Source: DATHVR01 sp035461175
GTDB lineage: Bacteria > Actinomycetota > Acidimicrobiia > Spongiisociales > ZC4RG35
Length of the DNA stretch: 17,147 nucleotides
Direction of reading: 5' to 3'
NCBI GenBank assembly: GCA_035461175.1
Contig: DATHVR010000047.1
Location: 1-17,147 of the forward strand
Part shown: positions 1-7,543 of the stretch, in pieces
Layout of the letters: each line of letters opens with the position of its first letter
Position numbering within the stretch: the stretch's first letter is position 1
Position numbers and translations under genes: made by a program
The notes under the pieces: generated by a model
Database searches by the model: none
The model's input: only the letters and a program-made list of their open reading frames with translations
What the model was told of the DNA's origin: nothing

Positions 1-46
1 TTTCGCGACAGAATTGCGCGCCATGGCGCGCAATTCTGTCGCGAAA
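1..46. repeat. Perfect 46-bp palindrome at the window edge
   Basis: Bases 1-23 are the exact reverse complement of bases 24-46, with no spacer and CCATGG at the centre. Because the symmetry begins exactly at base 1, it may be longer than what is visible. It lies at the 3' end of the leftward NTF2-like gene, so it could be a terminator. A fold-back or palindrome-limited contig end is at least as likely. Confidence 0.9.
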
Positions 47-402
47 AGCGAGGTGGCTTGCGGGGTCTGCTGGTGCAGGATCAGTTGCCAGTTGCCCTCT
101 TGCCGGCGATAGACGCTGAGGATGTTGGCCCGGTACTCGGCTTCGCCGCCGGACCGGCGGGCGCGTGCCTCGTAGACGAGACCGACTACGTCGTCGCCGA
201 CGGGGACCCATGAGGGATCGCCGATCTCGAACGACTCCCAGGGATCCGCCCCGGCCATCGCCGCCACCACTTCCTCTTTGCCCATGACCCCCATGGAGAG
301 GACGAACAGGCCTTCCTCTGCGACATGAGTCCGATAGAACTCCTGGTCCCCCGAACTCCTCCAGAAAGCTCTTTCGATGTCGATCGGTTGGTCGAGGCTC
401 AT
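1..402 (-). CDS. NTF2/SnoaL-like (DUF4440-type) protein, C-terminus outside the window
   Basis: The gene runs leftward from an ATG at 402. It is preceded by a strong Shine-Dalgarno (GGAAGGAG, about 5 bases before the start), which decides the start. The 134 visible residues have the alpha+beta cone pattern of the SnoaL/DUF4440 branch of the NTF2-like superfamily: N-terminal helices, a turn ending VLSMGVMGKEEVVAAM, then strands including VYEARARRSGGEAEYRANILSVYRR and the closing GNWQLILHQQTP. Such proteins are small cytoplasmic domains, either ligand binding or enzymatic; no catalytic role can be assigned here. The domain looks complete by about residue 113. The last 15 or so residues are encoded by the perfect palindrome at the window edge and no stop codon is seen, so the true C-terminus is unknown and may be an assembly product. 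It is divergent from the oxidase operon and probably unrelated to it. Confidence 0.75.
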   Translation of the reverse strand, partial: MSLDQPIDIERAFWRSSGDQEFYRTHVAEEGLFVLSMGVMGKEEVVAAMAGADPWESFEIGDPSWVPVGDDVVGLVYEARARRSGGEAEYRANILSVYRRQEGNWQLILHQQTPQATSLFATELRAMARNSVAK

Positions 403-445
403 GGTCGGCTCCTTCCGTTTCGGAACTCGGGGCTGCGCTGCCCTA

Positions 446-473
446 GTCCCCGGCTACCCGGGAAACCGGGGAC
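446..473. promoter_or_regulatory. Inverted repeat in the divergent intergenic region upstream of the oxidase operon
   Basis: GTCCCCGG (446-453) and CCGGGGAC (466-473) are perfect 8-base arms separated by 12 bases. They sit between the divergent starts at 402 and 533. An operator for the oxidase operon is possible by position. No convincing -35/-10 pair was found around it. Confidence 0.4.
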
Positions 474-532
474 GAAAACGAGGTGAGGAAGACCCCGACA
501 GAGGAAACTGAGCCGGCTTAGGGTCGTGGGGG

Positions 533-1441
533 ATGCAGGCAGCCGGCATGTTCGAGCCCCGCGGTCCCGTCGCCGCCGAGATGACCTACCTGTTCTGGGT
601 GCTCGTAGTCCTGGGAGCGGCGGTGGCGATGATGTTCATCGGCCTGCTGGTGAGGGCGCTGTTCCGGGAGCCACCCGGCGATGCCGACGAGAACCGGTTA
701 CAGCGGCGCTGGCTGGTGGGAGGGGGTATGGCGATGCCCGCCCTGGTGATCGGTGTGGTCTTCGGTTTCACCCTGATTGGCATGCGCAACACCGACCTCG
801 GACCGGGCTCGCTCGAGATCGACGTGATCGGCCACCAGTGGTGGTGGGAGGTCCGCTACGACGGCTTCGTCACCGCCAACGAGATCCACATCCCCGTCGG
901 CGAGCCGGTGACCTTCACCCTCAGCTCGGCCGACGTGATCCACAGTTTCTGGGTGCCGGAACTGGGCGGCAAGATCGACCTCCTCCCCGACCACCCCAAC
1001 TCGGTGACACTCCAGGCCGACGAGGCCGGGGTGTACGGAGGCGCCTGCGCCGAGTTCTGCGGGCTCCAGCACGCCCGGATGCGGCTCCAGGTTCACGCCG
1101 AGAGCCGGGAGGACTACGAGCAGTGGGTCGCCGCCCAGCAGGGCGGTGCATCGGAGCCGGACTCGGCCGCCGCCGAGAGGGGCTTGGAGATCTTCCTCAC
1201 CGAGGGGTGCGGCGAGTGCCACACCGTGGCGGGCGTCACCGAAGGACGCAAGGCCCCCGACCTCACCCACCTCGCCTCCCGCTCCTCCCTTGCGGCCGGG
1301 ACCCTCCCCAACGACTCCCAGCACCTGGCGGATTGGATATCCGATCCCGAGTCGTTCAAGCAGGGCACCGAGATGCCCGGCGCCGATCTGGATGAGAACG
1401 ATCTGAACGACCTGGTCGCCTACCTGGAGTCGCTGCGATGA
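533..1441 (+). CDS. ctaC: Cytochrome c oxidase subunit II with fused cytochrome c domain (caa3-type)
   Basis: Subunit II takes electrons from its own haem c domain and passes them through the binuclear CuA centre to subunit I; the soluble part faces the cell exterior. Two membrane helices lie at about residues 18-44 and 60-84. The aromatic HQWWWEVRY (101-109) and the CuA ligands follow: H137, C172, E174, C176, H180 and M183. Residues 213-302 form a class I cytochrome c with C226-G-E-C229-H230 and a likely axial Met281. The ATG at 533 is the first in-frame start after a stop at 509-511. It leaves no signal peptide ahead of the first helix, unlike many family members, and the usual QSALDPAGP-like segment is reduced to MFEPRGPVA. 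The stop overlaps the subunit I start (ATGA), so the two are translationally coupled. Confidence 0.95.
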   Translation: MQAAGMFEPRGPVAAEMTYLFWVLVVLGAAVAMMFIGLLVRALFREPPGDADENRLQRRWLVGGGMAMPALVIGVVFGFTLIGMRNTDLGPGSLEIDVIGHQWWWEVRYDGFVTANEIHIPVGEPVTFTLSSADVIHSFWVPELGGKIDLLPDHPNSVTLQADEAGVYGGACAEFCGLQHARMRLQVHAESREDYEQWVAAQQGGASEPDSAAAERGLEIFLTEGCGECHTVAGVTEGRKAPDLTHLASRSSLAAGTLPNDSQHLADWISDPESFKQGTEMPGADLDENDLNDLVAYLESLR

Positions 1442-3975
1442 GCGAGCAGATCCCAGCCACCACACCGATGGTGGAGGCGGGGGCGACCGACGAGCGGCTC
1501 GACCGGCTGTGGGACGATCCGCCCGGCTGGAAAGGAAAACTGCAGGCGGTTCAGAACGACGCCATCGGCAAAAGGCTGGTCCTGACCGGGTTCTTCTTCC
1601 TGCTCCTCGGGGGGAGCGTCGACTCGGTAGTCATGCGCCTGCAGCTGGCCGTTCCCGAGAACACACTGGTCAACGCCCAGCTCTACAACGAGCTGTTCAC
1701 CAATCACGGGTCGGTCACCATGTTCCTGGTCATCCTGCCGATCTTCGAGGGGTTTGCCATCCTCCTTCTGCCCTTGCTGTTAGGGAGCCGCGAGATGCCC
1801 TTCCCTCGCCTGGGCGCCTTCTCGTTCTGGACGTTCCTGTTCGGGGGGCTCACCTATTACAGCTCCACGTTGTTCAGCGCCGTGCCCGACGCCGGCTGGT
1901 TCGGCTACACCCCGTTGAGCGGCCCCATCTTCTCGCCCGACCTCGCCCTGGACTTCTGGGTCCTGGGTCTCGGTGTCGCCGAGATCGGCGCCATCGCCGC
2001 CGCCATCGAGATCATCATCGGCGTTCTCAAGATGCGGGCTCCGGGGATGACCCTCACCCGGATGCCTCTCTTCGCCTGGGCGATGCTGGTGACGGCGTTC
2101 ATGATCCTCTTCGCCTTCACGCCACTGATCGTCGGGAGCATGCTGCTGGAACTCGACCGGGGATTCGGGACCCAGTTCTTCAATCCCGCCGCCGGAGGCA
2201 GTTCTCTGCTCTGGCAGCACCTGTTCTGGATCTTCGGCCACCCCGAGGTGTACATCCAGTTCCTTCCCGCCACCGGCATCGTTTCGATGATCGTGCCGGT
2301 GATGGCTCGCAAGCGCATCATCGGCTACCCGGCACTGGTGGGGGCAATGGTGGCGGTCGGCTTCCTCTCGTTCGGCCTCTGGGCCCACCACATGTTCGCC
2401 GTCGGGCTGGCCCCGATCATCCTGGGATTCTTTGCCGCCGCCAGCATGGTCATTGCCATCCCGGCCGGAGTGCAGATGTTCGCCTGGGTGGCGACGATCT
2501 GGGAGGGACGGCCGCGCTGGAACACGCCGTTCCTGTTCGTGGTCGGGTTCCTCGCTCTGTTCGTGATCGGTGGAATCACCGGCGTGATGGTGGCGGCCGT
2601 CCCCTTCGACCTCCAGGCTCACGACTCCTACTTCGTGGTGGCCCACCTCCACTACGTCCTGATCGGCGGGGTCGGCTTCCCGCTTTTCGCCGGGGTCTAC
2701 TACTGGCTGCCCAAGTTCACAGGGAGACTTCTCAGTGAGCAGCTGGGACGCTGGCATTTCTGGCTCGTCTTCATCGGCGTCAACGTGACGTTCTTCCCGA
2801 TGCATATCGTCGGCCTGATGGGGATGCCGCGCCGTGTCTACACCTATCCGGCCGGTCTCGGGTGGGAGACCTACAACCTGATATCGACGGTGGGGGTGTT
2901 CATAATCGTGACGGGTATCGGAGTGTTCATCTTCAACCTGGTCCGCAGCCACTGGAAGGGTGAAGAGGCCGGCCCCAACCCGTGGAACGCCGACACCCTG
3001 GAATGGGCCACGCCCTCGCCGCCCCTCCAACACCAATTCTCGGTCCCGCCCGTCATTCGCAGCCGCCACCCGCTGTGGGACCAGGTCGACCTGCATGCCG
3101 GCGAGGACGACGAGGACCTGGCCCGTGGCCTGGCGCAGTGGCCGCTCCGCTGGCGAGCGGCTCTCATCACCGGCACCTCCGACGCCCGCCCTGAGGAGGT
3201 TTTCCGGGTGGCGGGACCTTCGCTTTGGCCGCTGCTCACCGCCTGCGGGGTGGTGGGAATCTTCGTGGCCGAGCTGACCAAGCTCCGCTGGGCCGCCTTC
3301 ATCGGAGTGGCGGTGGTCGTGGTGGGGGCGATCGGCTGGAACCGCCCCGAACCGGTCGCCGTGAGCGAGGAGGAAGAGCTGGCGTTCGAGGCCGACCATG
3401 GCATCCCGGTACGGGTGGGCGGAAGCGTCACCCTGGCTCGGTGGGGAATGGGGCTGCTCATCCTCTTCATGACCATCGCTTTCGCCAGCCTGCTTCTCAG
3501 CTACTTCTATCTCCGGCTCGAGAACGAGGCGTGGCCACCGACCGGGTTCGAGCACGCCCCGCTCCTTCCCGCCCTCGGTGCCGCCGTCCTCGTGATCCTC
3601 GGTGGCCTGGGGTTGGCGTCCGGCCTGCGGGCCTTGGTCACCGGCGACCGGGGCGGCCTTACCGCCCGGATCGCGGTTTCGGCTGCCCTGGGTCTGGCGG
3701 GAGCCGCCCTTCAGATCTACGCTCTCGCCGGAACGGGGTTTGGCCCCCAGGAGCACGCGTACGGGTCGATCTTCTACACCCTGACGTGGTTCGCAGTTGT
3801 CGTCACCCTGGCCGCCGTGATCATGACGGCGATGGCCGCCTACTGGAGCTTCCGCGGTCACTTCACTCCCCGCCGGCACGTCCCGCTGTCCAATGTGGCC
3901 CGCTTCTGGACAGCGGCAATGGCCGTATGGATTGTCGGATTCGGCATCCTCTATTTCGCCCCCTCGCTGACATGA
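1438..3975 (+). CDS. ctaD: Cytochrome c oxidase subunit I-III fusion
   Basis: This 845-residue membrane protein is the catalytic core that reduces oxygen to water. Residues about 40-510 are subunit I. Low-spin haem ligands are H90 (NHGSVTMF) and H405; the high-spin haem ligand is H403 (VVAHLHYV); CuB ligands are H268 (GHPEVY), H317 and H318, with the cross-linking Tyr272 and Glu270 present. Residues about 595-845 contain further helices and a subunit III-like region ending in IFYTLTWF and a final helix. The proton-channel positions are odd. The canonical IPTGIK motif reads IPAGVQ (341-346), so the K-channel Thr and Lys become Ala343 and Gln346. The DMAFPRMNN segment reads EMPFPRLGA (119-127), so the D-channel entrance Asp is Glu and the following Asn is Gly. 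The gene shares ATGA overlaps with both its neighbours. Confidence 0.95.
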   Translation: MSEQIPATTPMVEAGATDERLDRLWDDPPGWKGKLQAVQNDAIGKRLVLTGFFFLLLGGSVDSVVMRLQLAVPENTLVNAQLYNELFTNHGSVTMFLVILPIFEGFAILLLPLLLGSREMPFPRLGAFSFWTFLFGGLTYYSSTLFSAVPDAGWFGYTPLSGPIFSPDLALDFWVLGLGVAEIGAIAAAIEIIIGVLKMRAPGMTLTRMPLFAWAMLVTAFMILFAFTPLIVGSMLLELDRGFGTQFFNPAAGGSSLLWQHLFWIFGHPEVYIQFLPATGIVSMIVPVMARKRIIGYPALVGAMVAVGFLSFGLWAHHMFAVGLAPIILGFFAAASMVIAIPAGVQMFAWVATIWEGRPRWNTPFLFVVGFLALFVIGGITGVMVAAVPFDLQAHDSYFVVAHLHYVLIGGVGFPLFAGVYYWLPKFTGRLLSEQLGRWHFWLVFIGVNVTFFPMHIVGLMGMPRRVYTYPAGLGWETYNLISTVGVFIIVTGIGVFIFNLVRSHWKGEEAGPNPWNADTLEWATPSPPLQHQFSVPPVIRSRHPLWDQVDLHAGEDDEDLARGLAQWPLRWRAALITGTSDARPEEVFRVAGPSLWPLLTACGVVGIFVAELTKLRWAAFIGVAVVVVGAIGWNRPEPVAVSEEEELAFEADHGIPVRVGGSVTLARWGMGLLILFMTIAFASLLLSYFYLRLENEAWPPTGFEHAPLLPALGAAVLVILGGLGLASGLRALVTGDRGGLTARIAVSAALGLAGAALQIYALAGTGFGPQEHAYGSIFYTLTWFAVVVTLAAVIMTAMAAYWSFRGHFTPRRHVPLSNVARFWTAAMAVWIVGFGILYFAPSLT

Positions 3976-4304
3976 CCCGTGCCCTGCGCCCCTCGACTCT
4001 CCCCTGGTGGCTCCTCTTCCTGGCCGCCCCTCTCATCTGGTACGCCCACTTCTGGGCCGTCTACCTGGTGGCCGAGGCTGCCTGCCGCCTGGGAACGGGC
4101 GACCGGACGTGGCTGTCGGTAGCGGTCGTGATCGTCACCGTCGCTGCGGTAGCCCTCATCCTGTGGGTCACGGTCGGAGCCCTCCGCCGGGGAGGTGACG
4201 GCCACCGGGCCGAACTGGCCTGGGTGGGAGGAATGCTCGGCTTCGTCTTCGCGCTCGCCACGGTGGCGGTGGGCATGCCTGCAGTGGCGTTCGGGCCATG
4301 TTGA
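3972..4304 (+). CDS. Small three-helix membrane protein of the caa3 oxidase operon
   Basis: This 110-residue protein has three hydrophobic helices at about residues 11-38, 45-68 and 82-106. The first carries the polar pattern PLIWYAHFWAVYLVAEAAC, which resembles small membrane proteins often found beside caa3 oxidase genes. I know no defined function for them. The ATG at 3972 overlaps the oxidase stop (ATGA) and the C-terminal codons overlap the ctaG start at 4298, so it sits inside a translationally coupled operon. A role in oxidase assembly or as an accessory subunit is an inference from this position only. Confidence 0.8.
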   Translation: MTRALRPSTLPWWLLFLAAPLIWYAHFWAVYLVAEAACRLGTGDRTWLSVAVVIVTVAAVALILWVTVGALRRGGDGHRAELAWVGGMLGFVFALATVAVGMPAVAFGPC

Positions 4305-5155
4305 GGGCCGTCCACGCCCATGCCGGTCAGCCGGCGGCGCCCCATGATCTGATTTCGGCGTGGCGGCCCGACTGGTTCGTGGTAACGGGGCTGGTTCTGG
4401 TCTGTCTCCTCTACCTGCAGGGCCGTTCCCGCTCGACCCGCCCTCCCCGCAACGCACCATTCGCCGCCGGAATCGCCGCCGTCGCCGTGGCGCTTCTCTC
4501 TCCGCTGGAAACGGCGAGCGGGTCGCTGGCCTCCGCTCACATGGTCCAGCACGTCCTTCTGGTCCTGGTCGGCGCCCCGCTGCTTGCCCTGGGACGGGCC
4601 CTTCCCACGGTCGGAATGGGGTTGCCGATTCGGCTCCGTCGCGCCTGGTGGAGGCTGATGCACGGGACGGGACTCGATGCGGGACGCCGGCGCTGGTTGC
4701 AGGCGCCGCTGCTCGCCCTGGCGGTCTACGCGATCGTGTTCTGGTTCTGGCACGCTGCCGTCCCCTACCAAGCCGCGCTGGAGTCGGATTTCGTCCACGC
4801 CGCCGAGCATCTCAGCTTCCTCGCCACCGCCCTCCTGTTCTGGCAAGCCGTGCTGATCCCAGATCCGGCCGGCCGGGGCCTCCGGGTCCTGGCCGTGTTC
4901 GGAGCGGCGATGCAGGGAACTCTGCTGTCGGCACTCCTCACCTTCGCCCCCCGTCCCTGGTACGGCGGGTACGTCGATTCCGCTCCGCTGTGGGGACTGG
5001 ATCCACTCACCGATCAGCAACTGGCCGGGTTGCTGATGTGGGTCCCGGGCGGGCTGGTCTATACCGCCGCCGCCCTGGCGATCCTGACCGGATGGCTGCG
5101 CCGGCTCGAAACCGACCCGACCCGGTCGGTGGGGGCGAGCCTGCAGTCCCGATAG
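4298..5155 (+). CDS. ctaG: CtaG, caa3-type cytochrome c oxidase assembly factor
   Basis: This 285-residue polytopic membrane protein belongs to the Caa3_CtaG family, which is needed to make active caa3 oxidase and is thought to help deliver copper to the CuB site. Family hallmarks are visible: SAHMVQHVLL with H81 and H85, FWFWHAAVPYQ with H152, HAAEHLSFLATALLFW with H167 and H171, and the C-terminal DQQLAGLLMWVPGGLVY. About seven hydrophobic helices can be traced. The ATG at 4298 overlaps the end of the preceding small gene. It closes the tightly coupled oxidase block; the next gene starts 54 bases later. This is the membrane CtaG family, not the unrelated Cox11-type protein that shares the name. 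Confidence 0.93.
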   Translation: MLRAVHAHAGQPAAPHDLISAWRPDWFVVTGLVLVCLLYLQGRSRSTRPPRNAPFAAGIAAVAVALLSPLETASGSLASAHMVQHVLLVLVGAPLLALGRALPTVGMGLPIRLRRAWWRLMHGTGLDAGRRRWLQAPLLALAVYAIVFWFWHAAVPYQAALESDFVHAAEHLSFLATALLFWQAVLIPDPAGRGLRVLAVFGAAMQGTLLSALLTFAPRPWYGGYVDSAPLWGLDPLTDQQLAGLLMWVPGGLVYTAAALAILTGWLRRLETDPTRSVGASLQSR

Positions 5156-5209
5156 CCCCGGAGACCGGGACGTGGAAGAATCCCGGCTCGCACCCATCCG
5201 AGGATCAAC

Positions 5210-6568
5210 GTGAACTGGAACTCGCTGGCCGCCCGCATCGACGGACGCCTGGTCACCCCCGACCACCCCGACTACGACCGGGCCCGGGGAGGCTGGAACC
5301 TGATGTACTCGCACCGCCCCCTGGCAGTGGTCGAGGCCGCCTCCGCCGCCGACGTGGCTGAGGCCGTGCGCGCCGCCTCCACAGCCGGCGCTCGGGTGGC
5401 GGTTCAGGCCACCGGACACGGCTTCACCACCCAGGCCGAAGGCATCCTGGTGGTCACCGCCGGGATCGACCATGTCGCAATCGATCCGGAGGCGGCCACC
5501 GCCCGGGTGGGGGCGGGAGCCAGATGGGAGCCGGTTCTGGAGCAGGCTCAGCAGTACGGCCTGGCACCCCTGCTGGGATCCTCGCCGGGTGTGGGCGCCG
5601 TTGGCTACACGCTCGGGGGCGGCTTCGGGTGGCTGGGACGCCGTCACGGCCTGTGCGTCGATCGGGTGCGGTGGTTCCGTGTCGTTCTGGCGGATGGTTC
5701 GCTGGTCACGGCTTCTGCCGAAGAGAACCCCGACCTGTTCTGGGCACTGCGGGGTGGTGGTCATGGGAGCCTCGGGGTGGTGGTCGAGATGGAGATCGAA
5801 CTGGTCGAGGCGGCCCGGGTCTACGGCGGCAACCTCCTCTATCCGATCGAGTCGGCACCGGAGGTGTTCGACCGGTATCGACAGTGGTCGGTCGACCTTC
5901 CCGAGGAAATCACCTCGGCGTTCACGATCATGAACTATCCCCCCATCGAGGACGTCCCCGAGCCGGTGCGGGGCCGATCCTTTGCTCTGGTGCGCGGCTG
6001 CCACTGCGGCGACCCCGACGAGGCCGCCGCCCTGATCGACGAGTGGCGTCGCTGGCGCCAACCGGCAGTCGACATGTTCGGACCGATGCCGTTCGGGGCG
6101 GTGGCAGACATCTCCCAGGACCCGATCGACCCCGTTCCGGCCATGAGCTCGGCACGGTGGTTGGGCGGCCTCGATCAGGAGGTGGGCGAGGCGATCATCG
6201 AGGCGGCTGCTGCCGTCGACGGCTTCTCGCCCGTGATCATCGCCGAGACCCGTCATGCCGGCGGCGCTATCGCCCGGCCCCCCGCCGATACCGCCTACTC
6301 CATCCGTCAGGCTGATCGCCTGTTGCAGATCGTGGCCCTGACCCCCACTCCCGAGTCGGTGGCAGACACACATGCCCGCCTGGAGCGGCTCTGGAGACGC
6401 CTCGGTGACCGGGTGGTGGCGCCGTACCTCAATTTCCTGGAGGGCGAGGAGCGACGGGAGGCGGGACGGTCCACCTTCGACCCGGCCACGTGGCAACGCC
6501 TCGCCGCCATCAAGGCGAAGGTGGACCCCGACGGGGTTTTCGGCGACGGCCTGGCGATAGGCGCCTGA
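5210..6568 (+). CDS. FAD-linked oxidase of the BBE-like/PCMH family
   Basis: This 452-residue flavoprotein has an N-terminal FAD_binding_4 domain at about residues 35-205 and a C-terminal BBE-type end (APYLNFLEGEERR through VDPDGVF). H70 in QATGHGF sits where related enzymes attach FAD through histidine. The second attachment site, normally a Cys in this family's bicovalent members, is absent: the segment reads SSPGVGAVGYTLGGGFG (124-140). A single covalent bond, or none, is therefore expected. GTG at 5210 is the called start and the N-terminus NWNSLAARIDGRLVTPDHPDYD fits the family. It has no signal peptide, so it is probably cytoplasmic. The substrate cannot be predicted; relatives oxidise alcohols, sugars and secondary metabolites. 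It lies on the same strand 54 bases after ctaG, and whether it shares that transcript is unclear. Confidence 0.9.
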   Translation: MNWNSLAARIDGRLVTPDHPDYDRARGGWNLMYSHRPLAVVEAASAADVAEAVRAASTAGARVAVQATGHGFTTQAEGILVVTAGIDHVAIDPEAATARVGAGARWEPVLEQAQQYGLAPLLGSSPGVGAVGYTLGGGFGWLGRRHGLCVDRVRWFRVVLADGSLVTASAEENPDLFWALRGGGHGSLGVVVEMEIELVEAARVYGGNLLYPIESAPEVFDRYRQWSVDLPEEITSAFTIMNYPPIEDVPEPVRGRSFALVRGCHCGDPDEAAALIDEWRRWRQPAVDMFGPMPFGAVADISQDPIDPVPAMSSARWLGGLDQEVGEAIIEAAAAVDGFSPVIIAETRHAGGAIARPPADTAYSIRQADRLLQIVALTPTPESVADTHARLERLWRRLGDRVVAPYLNFLEGEERREAGRSTFDPATWQRLAAIKAKVDPDGVFGDGLAIGA

Positions 6569-6668
6569 TCACCGTCCGCGGCAGAGAGCACGCCGCGAGC
6601 AGCGGGACACAGGGGTAGGGTCGATTTCGGGTTCAACAGCCCAAGGGCCGAGTGAAGGGAGAGGGCCC

Positions 6669-7499
6669 ATGCTTAGGAGAGCCGCTATCGCCGCTATCGC
6701 ATTGACGCTGGTGCTCCCGGCGACTGCCGGAGCCGTCTGGGGAGGTGCGCCCGACGGGAACGACCACCCGAGCGTCGGTGCCATGTACTTCGACTTCGAT
6801 CAGAGCGGAACGATCGACTTCTTTGAGTTGGTGTGCTCGGGATCGCATGCCGGCACCCACAATGGATACGACGTGTTCCTCACGGCAGGACACTGCCTAC
6901 CTCCCGCCGAGTTGGGAATCCCGGCTGCCGCCCTGGCCGTGTCCTACGACTCCGACGGGAGCGACGGGGTGGCTTCACCGATATCGGCCGAGCAGTATCA
7001 CGTCATGCCTGGCTTCGGCCACGACCTCGGAGATCTTCGCGATCTCGGTGTGCTGCTGCTGCCGGCCGGATCCGTCGATGCCGCCTTCGGTTCGCCCCCG
7101 CCAGTCCAGCTACCCACAGCCGGATACCTGGACGAGCTCAAGCGAGCAGGCGAACTCAAGTTCCGGATCGTGGAGGTGGTCGGCTACGGCGTCACTCCCG
7201 ACTGGGACACGCCCGGTCCGACCACGTTCGAACTCGATGGAGTCCGCAAGTCGGGCACCTCGATCATCACCGGCCTGCGGAAGGCCAACGTCCTCTACAA
7301 CCAGAACCGGAACGGAATCGGCACCGGATCCGGCGTCTGCTTCGGGGACTCGGGATCGCCACAGCTGGACCAGGGCACCCTGACGGTGATGTCGGTTACG
7401 AGCGGTGGCAACGGCCAATGCAACGCCAACAGCTACAACTACCGCGTCGACACCCCGGCGGCGAGGGCTTTCCTGGGACAGTTCATCGCACTTCCCTGA
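6669..7499 (+). CDS. Secreted trypsin-like serine protease with an EF-hand-like loop
   Basis: A good Shine-Dalgarno (GGGAGAGG) precedes the ATG at 6669. Residues 1-22 form a signal peptide (RR, hydrophobic core, AGA). The mature protein has the chymotrypsin-fold catalytic triad: H75 in FLTAGHC, probably D125 in DLRDLGVLLLP, and S228 in CFGDSGSP. C56/C76 and C224/C251 are likely disulfide pairs. The enzyme should act outside the cell. Residues 42-53 (DFDQSGTIDFFE) match every position of a 12-residue EF-hand calcium loop and lie just before the first conserved Cys, where relatives usually have a short hairpin turn. A perfect hairpin follows the stop, so the gene is probably transcribed alone. 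Substrate and trigger are unknown; hydrolysis of extracellular protein is the safe call. Confidence 0.9.
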   Translation: MLRRAAIAAIALTLVLPATAGAVWGGAPDGNDHPSVGAMYFDFDQSGTIDFFELVCSGSHAGTHNGYDVFLTAGHCLPPAELGIPAAALAVSYDSDGSDGVASPISAEQYHVMPGFGHDLGDLRDLGVLLLPAGSVDAAFGSPPPVQLPTAGYLDELKRAGELKFRIVEVVGYGVTPDWDTPGPTTFELDGVRKSGTSIITGLRKANVLYNQNRNGIGTGSGVCFGDSGSPQLDQGTLTVMSVTSGGNGQCNANSYNYRVDTPAARAFLGQFIALP

Positions 7500-7508
7500 C
7501 AGGGTGGC

Positions 7509-7540
7509 GGGTGGATGGGCGCACAGACGCCCATCCACCC
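7509..7540. terminator. Bidirectional terminator-like hairpin between convergent genes
   Basis: Bases 7509-7521 (GGGTGGATGGGCG) pair perfectly with 7528-7540 around a 6-base loop, giving a 13-bp GC-rich stem. It lies between the protease stop at 7499 and the convergent gene ending at 7544. There is no clear T-tract, as is common in GC-rich actinobacteria. Confidence 0.75.
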
Positions 7541-7543
7541 TCA

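Noticed and set aside
1780..3879. Long 699-codon open frame on the minus strand
   Set aside because: It is antisense to the subunit I-III fusion. Its product is His/Glu/Asp-rich low-complexity sequence typical of the reverse frame of GC-rich coding DNA, with no domain.
3225..3971. Arg/Gly/Pro-rich open frame running into the small membrane protein gene
   Set aside because: It overlaps the subunit III region out of frame. Only the part after the ATG at 3972 has protein-like membrane helices.
5157..5169. CCCGG-AGA-CCGGG stem-loop after ctaG
   Set aside because: A 5-bp stem with a 3-base loop and no T-tract is expected often by chance at this GC content.
4061..6496. 811-codon open frame on the minus strand
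   Set aside because: It spans the antisense of the small membrane protein, ctaG and the FAD oxidase, all of which have clear family motifs on the plus strand. Its own product has no recognisable domain.
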